Source of the DNA: an uncultured Williamsia sp.
GTDB taxonomy: Bacteria; Actinomycetota; Actinomycetes; Mycobacteriales; Mycobacteriaceae
DNA length: 64,000 bases
NCBI RefSeq assembly: GCF_947494875.1
Contig: NZ_CANLWM010000001.1
Span: 1,070,810-1,134,809 of the forward strand
Direction of reading: 5' to 3'
Positions 61,243 through 64,000 of the stretch are shown in pieces. Both the position numbers and the translations under genes were made by a program. A model generated the notes under the pieces. The model was not told the origin of the DNA. It did no database searches and was given only the letters and a program-made list of their open reading frames with translations. Every line of letters begins with the position of its first letter. Positions within the stretch are counted from its first letter, which is position 1.

Positions 61243-62918
61243 CCGGGGTGCTGTCGTCGGTCGTCGACGACCTCTTCGACCGTCTCGACGCACTCGGCCG
61301 TCCCGAGATCTTCCTGCACCTGCGCACGCGAGAGGAGGTCCGCGACGACCACGCGCTGTCACTCGCGGCGGGCGGCCCCCTGGCCGGCCTCATCCTCGCG
61401 GTGAAGAACAACGTCGATGTCGCCGGGTTCCCCACCACCGCAGCCTGTCCGGGCTACGGCGAGATCGCTGAGGCCGACGCGCCCGTCGTCGCCGCTCTGC
61501 GTGCGGCCGGCGCTGTGCTGCTCGGCACCACGAACCTGGACCAGTTCGCGACCGGGCTCGTCGGCACCCGGAGCCCGCACGGTGCGGTCCGCGACAGCCG
61601 CCGGCCCGAGTTCATCTCCGGCGGGTCGAGTTCGGGGTCCGCGGTGGCCGTCGCCCTCGGGCTCGTTGACATCGCGATCGGCACCGACACCGCCGGGTCC
61701 GGTCGGATCCCGGCGGCGCTGCAGGGCATCGTCGGGATCAAGCCGACCGTCGGTGTCGTGTCGACCGAGGGTGTCGTCCCGGCCTGCGCGAGCTACGACT
61801 GCGTGACCATCTTCGCGCACGACCTCGCCACCGCGGACGCGGCGATGGAGGTCATGGCGCAGGCGACCGGCCCGCGGCCGTTCCCGTCCGATGTTCCTCT
61901 CGCGGCACCGTCCGCGCCCACCATCGCCGTCCCCGCGGCGCTCACCGCGATGAGCGATCCGTGGTGTGCCGCGTTCGACGAGGCCGTGGAGCGGTGCCGC
62001 GATCGCGGGTGGGCGATTCGGGAAGTGCCGTTCGACGAATTCCTGGGCGCGGCAGCACTTCTCTACGACGGCGCGCTGGTCGCCGAAAGATACGACGCGG
62101 TCGGCGAGTTCATCGTCACCGCGGACGACTCGGCAGGTCTGGATCCGACGGTCGCCGGCATCGTCACTGCCGCCGGCGACATCCGCGCCGTCGACCTGCT
62201 CGCCGACCGGCGACGCGTCGAGGAGTTACGCGCCCGGGCGATGGCGTCGGTGGCCGGGTGTGACGCGCTGATGGTGCCCACGGCCCCGTTCCATCCGTCG
62301 ATCGACGACGTCGAGTCAGACCCTGTCGGGGTGAACGCGCGGATGGGGACATACACGAACTTCTGCAATCTGTTCGACCTGTGTGGGATCGCGATCCCGG
62401 CAGGGGAGATCGACGACGGCGCAGCGGGGGTCGCGCAGTTCGGGGTGACGTTCCTGGCGCCGGCGCACCACGACTCGGTCCTGGTGGACATCGCGCGGAA
62501 GTTCCGCGGGGAGCCGACCGATGGTCCGTCGTGGCCGGAGTCGGTCTCCGACACCGTCGAGCTGGCGGTGTTCGGAGCGCACCTGCGCGGGCAGCCGCTG
62601 GAGCACGAACTCACCTCGCGCGGCGCGCGGTGGTCGGGGGACGTGCGGACCGCGCCGGACTACCGATTGGTCGAACTCGCGACGACCCCACCGAAGCCCG
62701 GACTCGTCGCCGACCCGGCACAGGGCCGGTCGATCCGTGGTGAGCGGTGGACCCTGTCGACCGCGGCGCTGGGGTCGTTCCTCGAGGCGTTGCCCGCGCC
62801 GATGGGCCTGGGGGCCATCACCCTCGACGACGGGTCCACGATCGTGGGGTTCGCGTGCGCCCACGACGCCGCCGACGCCGGGCGCCCCCTCGACGTGGAC
62901 CACTGGCTCGACCGCTGA
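61239..62918 (+). CDS. atzF: allophanate hydrolase (AtzF type)
   Basis: A 559-residue amidase-signature enzyme plus C-terminal domain. Catalytic Lys56 (ILAVKNNVDV), cis-Ser130 (ISGGSSSGS) and nucleophile Ser154 (GTDTAGSGRIPA) have the same spacing as AtzF Lys91/Ser165/Ser189. The C-terminal 130 residues (LAVFGAHLRGQPLEHELTSR, GLGAITLDDGSTIVGFA) are the AtzF second domain, which decarboxylates the intermediate. It yields ammonia and CO2. ATG 61239 overlaps the carboxylase stop. Confidence 0.92.
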   Translation: MTGVLSSVVDDLFDRLDALGRPEIFLHLRTREEVRDDHALSLAAGGPLAGLILAVKNNVDVAGFPTTAACPGYGEIAEADAPVVAALRAAGAVLLGTTNLDQFATGLVGTRSPHGAVRDSRRPEFISGGSSSGSAVAVALGLVDIAIGTDTAGSGRIPAALQGIVGIKPTVGVVSTEGVVPACASYDCVTIFAHDLATADAAMEVMAQATGPRPFPSDVPLAAPSAPTIAVPAALTAMSDPWCAAFDEAVERCRDRGWAIREVPFDEFLGAAALLYDGALVAERYDAVGEFIVTADDSAGLDPTVAGIVTAAGDIRAVDLLADRRRVEELRARAMASVAGCDALMVPTAPFHPSIDDVESDPVGVNARMGTYTNFCNLFDLCGIAIPAGEIDDGAAGVAQFGVTFLAPAHHDSVLVDIARKFRGEPTDGPSWPESVSDTVELAVFGAHLRGQPLEHELTSRGARWSGDVRTAPDYRLVELATTPPKPGLVADPAQGRSIRGERWTLSTAALGSFLEALPAPMGLGAITLDDGSTIVGFACAHDAADAGRPLDVDHWLDR

Positions 62919-62926
62919 ACACCCCC

Positions 62927-63118
62927 ACCGCCGAGCGTGCCGAAACCCACCGCCGAGCGTGCAGAAAATCGCCGCCGAGCGTGCAGAAAATCGCCGCCGA
63001 GCGTGCAGAAAATCGCCGCCGAGCGTGCCGAAAATCGCCGCCGAGCGTGCAGAAAATCGCCGCCGAGCGTGCCGAAAATCGCCGCCGAGCGTGCAGAAGA
63101 TGCGCGCCGAGCGTGCGG
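62927..63118. repeat. nine-copy 22-bp tandem repeat (CGCCGCCGAGCGTGCAGAAAAT)
   Basis: CCGAGCGTGC recurs at 62931, 62953, 62975, 62997, 63019, 63041, 63063, 63085 and 63107, exactly every 22 bp. Units differ mainly at GTGCAG versus GTGCCG. The array fills the gap between convergent atzF and methyltransferase genes. There are no unique spacers, so it is not CRISPR. Confidence 0.95.
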
Positions 63119-63865
63119 TCAGCGAGTCCGGTGTGCGATGACGGCGCGTGGGGTGCCCTCGACGGTGATCGGACCCGCACCGACAGCCTCGGCGAGGTCG
63201 CGTCGTAGCTGAGCCTTCTGGTCCGGAGAGAGGACCAGGAACCGCGAGTAGGTGAACATCGAGTCGAGCCACTCCTCGACGTCGACCACCGTGGTCGTCG
63301 GGAACTCCTCGACACGCACGTCGAATCCGGCGTCGGTGAAGAGTCCGACGGTGCGATCGTCGGTGGGCCGGCGCCGAGGTGTGTCGTCGCGTCGGACGTA
63401 CTGTTCGACGACCGATTTCACCGGTTCGTGCGCGAACAGCGACCAGCTCGCCTCGTGGGTCAGCAGCGCGACATGTCCACCGGGGACGACGATCTGGGTC
63501 AGTTTCCCGATGGCGGTCTCCGGATCCACCCAGTGCCACGACCGCGCGAAGGTCACCAGATCGAACATGCGGCCGCGCGGATCCCACTCTTCGAAGGTCC
63601 CCGGCTCGACGACGACGTGTTTGCGGCGCGCGATCGTCGCCATGTGGACGTCGGGTTCCACCGCGAGCACCGAGCAGCCGCGGTCGAGCAGGGCACGTGC
63701 GGCTTTGCCCGTGCCGGAACCGACATCGAGCACACGATGGCCGAGTCGGGCGACGACGTCCATCATCTCGGGCGGGAAGTCCGGCCGATGCTGCTCGTAG
63801 GCGTCGGCCTCGGACCCGAAGCTCAGCGCGAGCGTTCGATCACCATGCAGCGGTGCGTCGGTCAC
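63119..63865 (-). CDS. class I SAM-dependent methyltransferase
   Basis: A 248-residue methyltransferase: SFGSEADAYEQHRPDFP at the start, motif I RVLDVGSGTGKAARALLDRG, VLAVEPDVHMATIA (acidic adenosine contact), FDLVTFARSWHWVDPE and PGGHVALLTHEA. This is the methyltransf-11 type (ubiE-like) with unknown small-molecule substrate. GTG 63865 follows GAGGAGG. The gene is flanked on both sides by copies of the 22-bp repeat. Confidence 0.87.
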   Translation of the reverse strand: MTDAPLHGDRTLALSFGSEADAYEQHRPDFPPEMMDVVARLGHRVLDVGSGTGKAARALLDRGCSVLAVEPDVHMATIARRKHVVVEPGTFEEWDPRGRMFDLVTFARSWHWVDPETAIGKLTQIVVPGGHVALLTHEASWSLFAHEPVKSVVEQYVRRDDTPRRRPTDDRTVGLFTDAGFDVRVEEFPTTTVVDVEEWLDSMFTYSRFLVLSPDQKAQLRRDLAEAVGAGPITVEGTPRAVIAHRTR

Positions 63866-63881
63866 GGCGTCCGCCTCCTCT

Positions 63882-63925
63882 CATCGGCACGCTCGACGCG
63901 TGATGTCGGCACACTCGGCGAGCAG
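63882..63925 (-). repeat. two degenerate 22-bp repeat copies upstream of the methyltransferase
   Basis: TCGGCAC starts at 63884 and 63906, 22 bp apart. Read on the minus strand these units are GCGTCGAGCGTGCCGA and GCCGAGTGTGCCGA, degenerate copies of the array downstream. They lie in inverted orientation to it. The remaining bases to 64000 show no gene. Confidence 0.7.
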
Positions 63926-64000
63926 TTTTGGCCCAGTGATACTCGAGGGGCCTGGTTCGTGGGTCGGTCTGGCTCATTTTGGCCCTGACACCACCCGGTG

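Noticed and set aside
62927..63118. CRISPR-like array
   Set aside because: Units are 22 bp head-to-tail with no unique spacers and no cas genes; it is a simple tandem repeat.
1..64000. tRNA, rRNA, insertion sequences or prophage genes
   Set aside because: No cloverleaf, transposase, integrase or phage structural motif was recognised on either strand by reading; a tRNA scan was not run.

Overview
The window is very GC-rich, has strong G/C third-position bias, and is packed with 4-bp ATGA/GTGA gene overlaps and leaderless starts (a TANNNT -10 box 6-8 nt before the start codon). Lsr2, KstR2, IdeR-type boxes, a SAM-IV riboswitch and the gene order ppa-dacB-metalloprotease-tilS-hpt ... ftsH-folEPBK-DUF3180-DUF6779-DUF2520-panCD-coaX-lysS-lsr2 point to a mycolic-acid actinobacterium (Mycobacteriales). 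Gordonia or a close relative fits best. That genus call is an inference from gene content; no search was run.

Layout. 0-10 kb: the 3' end of a formate dehydrogenase with its DUF1641 companion, a Tat-exported PhoD phosphatase, a HAMP adenylate/guanylate cyclase, a Na+/H+ antiporter, an OhrR-type repressor, a UBP zinc-finger protein, an extended formate-dependent PurT and a DUF456 membrane protein. 10-16 kb: an iron locus with a FecCD/FecE-type permease, an FprA ferredoxin reductase, a siderophore-binding lipoprotein and a small secreted protein; the permease and the binding protein each have an IdeR/DtxR-like box. 16-25 kb: rhodanese-metZ (methionine synthesis), DedA, isochorismate synthase, a class V aminotransferase under a SAM-IV riboswitch, a MarR-MFS drug-efflux pair and an AAA ATPase. 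25-47 kb: the conserved block from ppa to lsr2, covering pyrophosphate, cell-wall, tRNA, purine, folate, pantothenate/CoA and lysyl-tRNA functions, interrupted by amidase, bluB, MBL and PPOX genes between hpt and ftsH. 47-55 kb: a KstR2-controlled set for late steroid (HIP) degradation: fadD3, fadE30, ipdF, fadA6, an aldehyde dehydrogenase and kstR2, with KstR2 operators at both ends. 55-63 kb: a TetR regulator divergent from an operon of permease, UAAP1, UAAP2, urea-carboxylase-like protein and allophanate hydrolase, best read as guanidine/urea nitrogen assimilation. 63-64 kb: a methyltransferase.

The most unusual points are these. The urea/guanidine carboxylase protein has only the carboxyltransferase half, without biotin carboxylase or biotin carrier domains. 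A rhodanese-like gene without a catalytic Cys sits behind a ten-residue leader peptide containing three Cys codons, which looks like a cysteine attenuator. Several intergenic gaps, mostly between convergent genes, hold tandem and inverted arrays of short motifs spaced 21 or 22 bp apart, with different core sequences. FtsH carries a Tyr-Gly-Gln-Asn repeat tail and PurT carries long disordered extensions at both ends. The 3' end of lysS, just ahead of the lsr2 promoter, is markedly AT-enriched. No rRNA, tRNA, CRISPR, insertion sequence or prophage was recognised.
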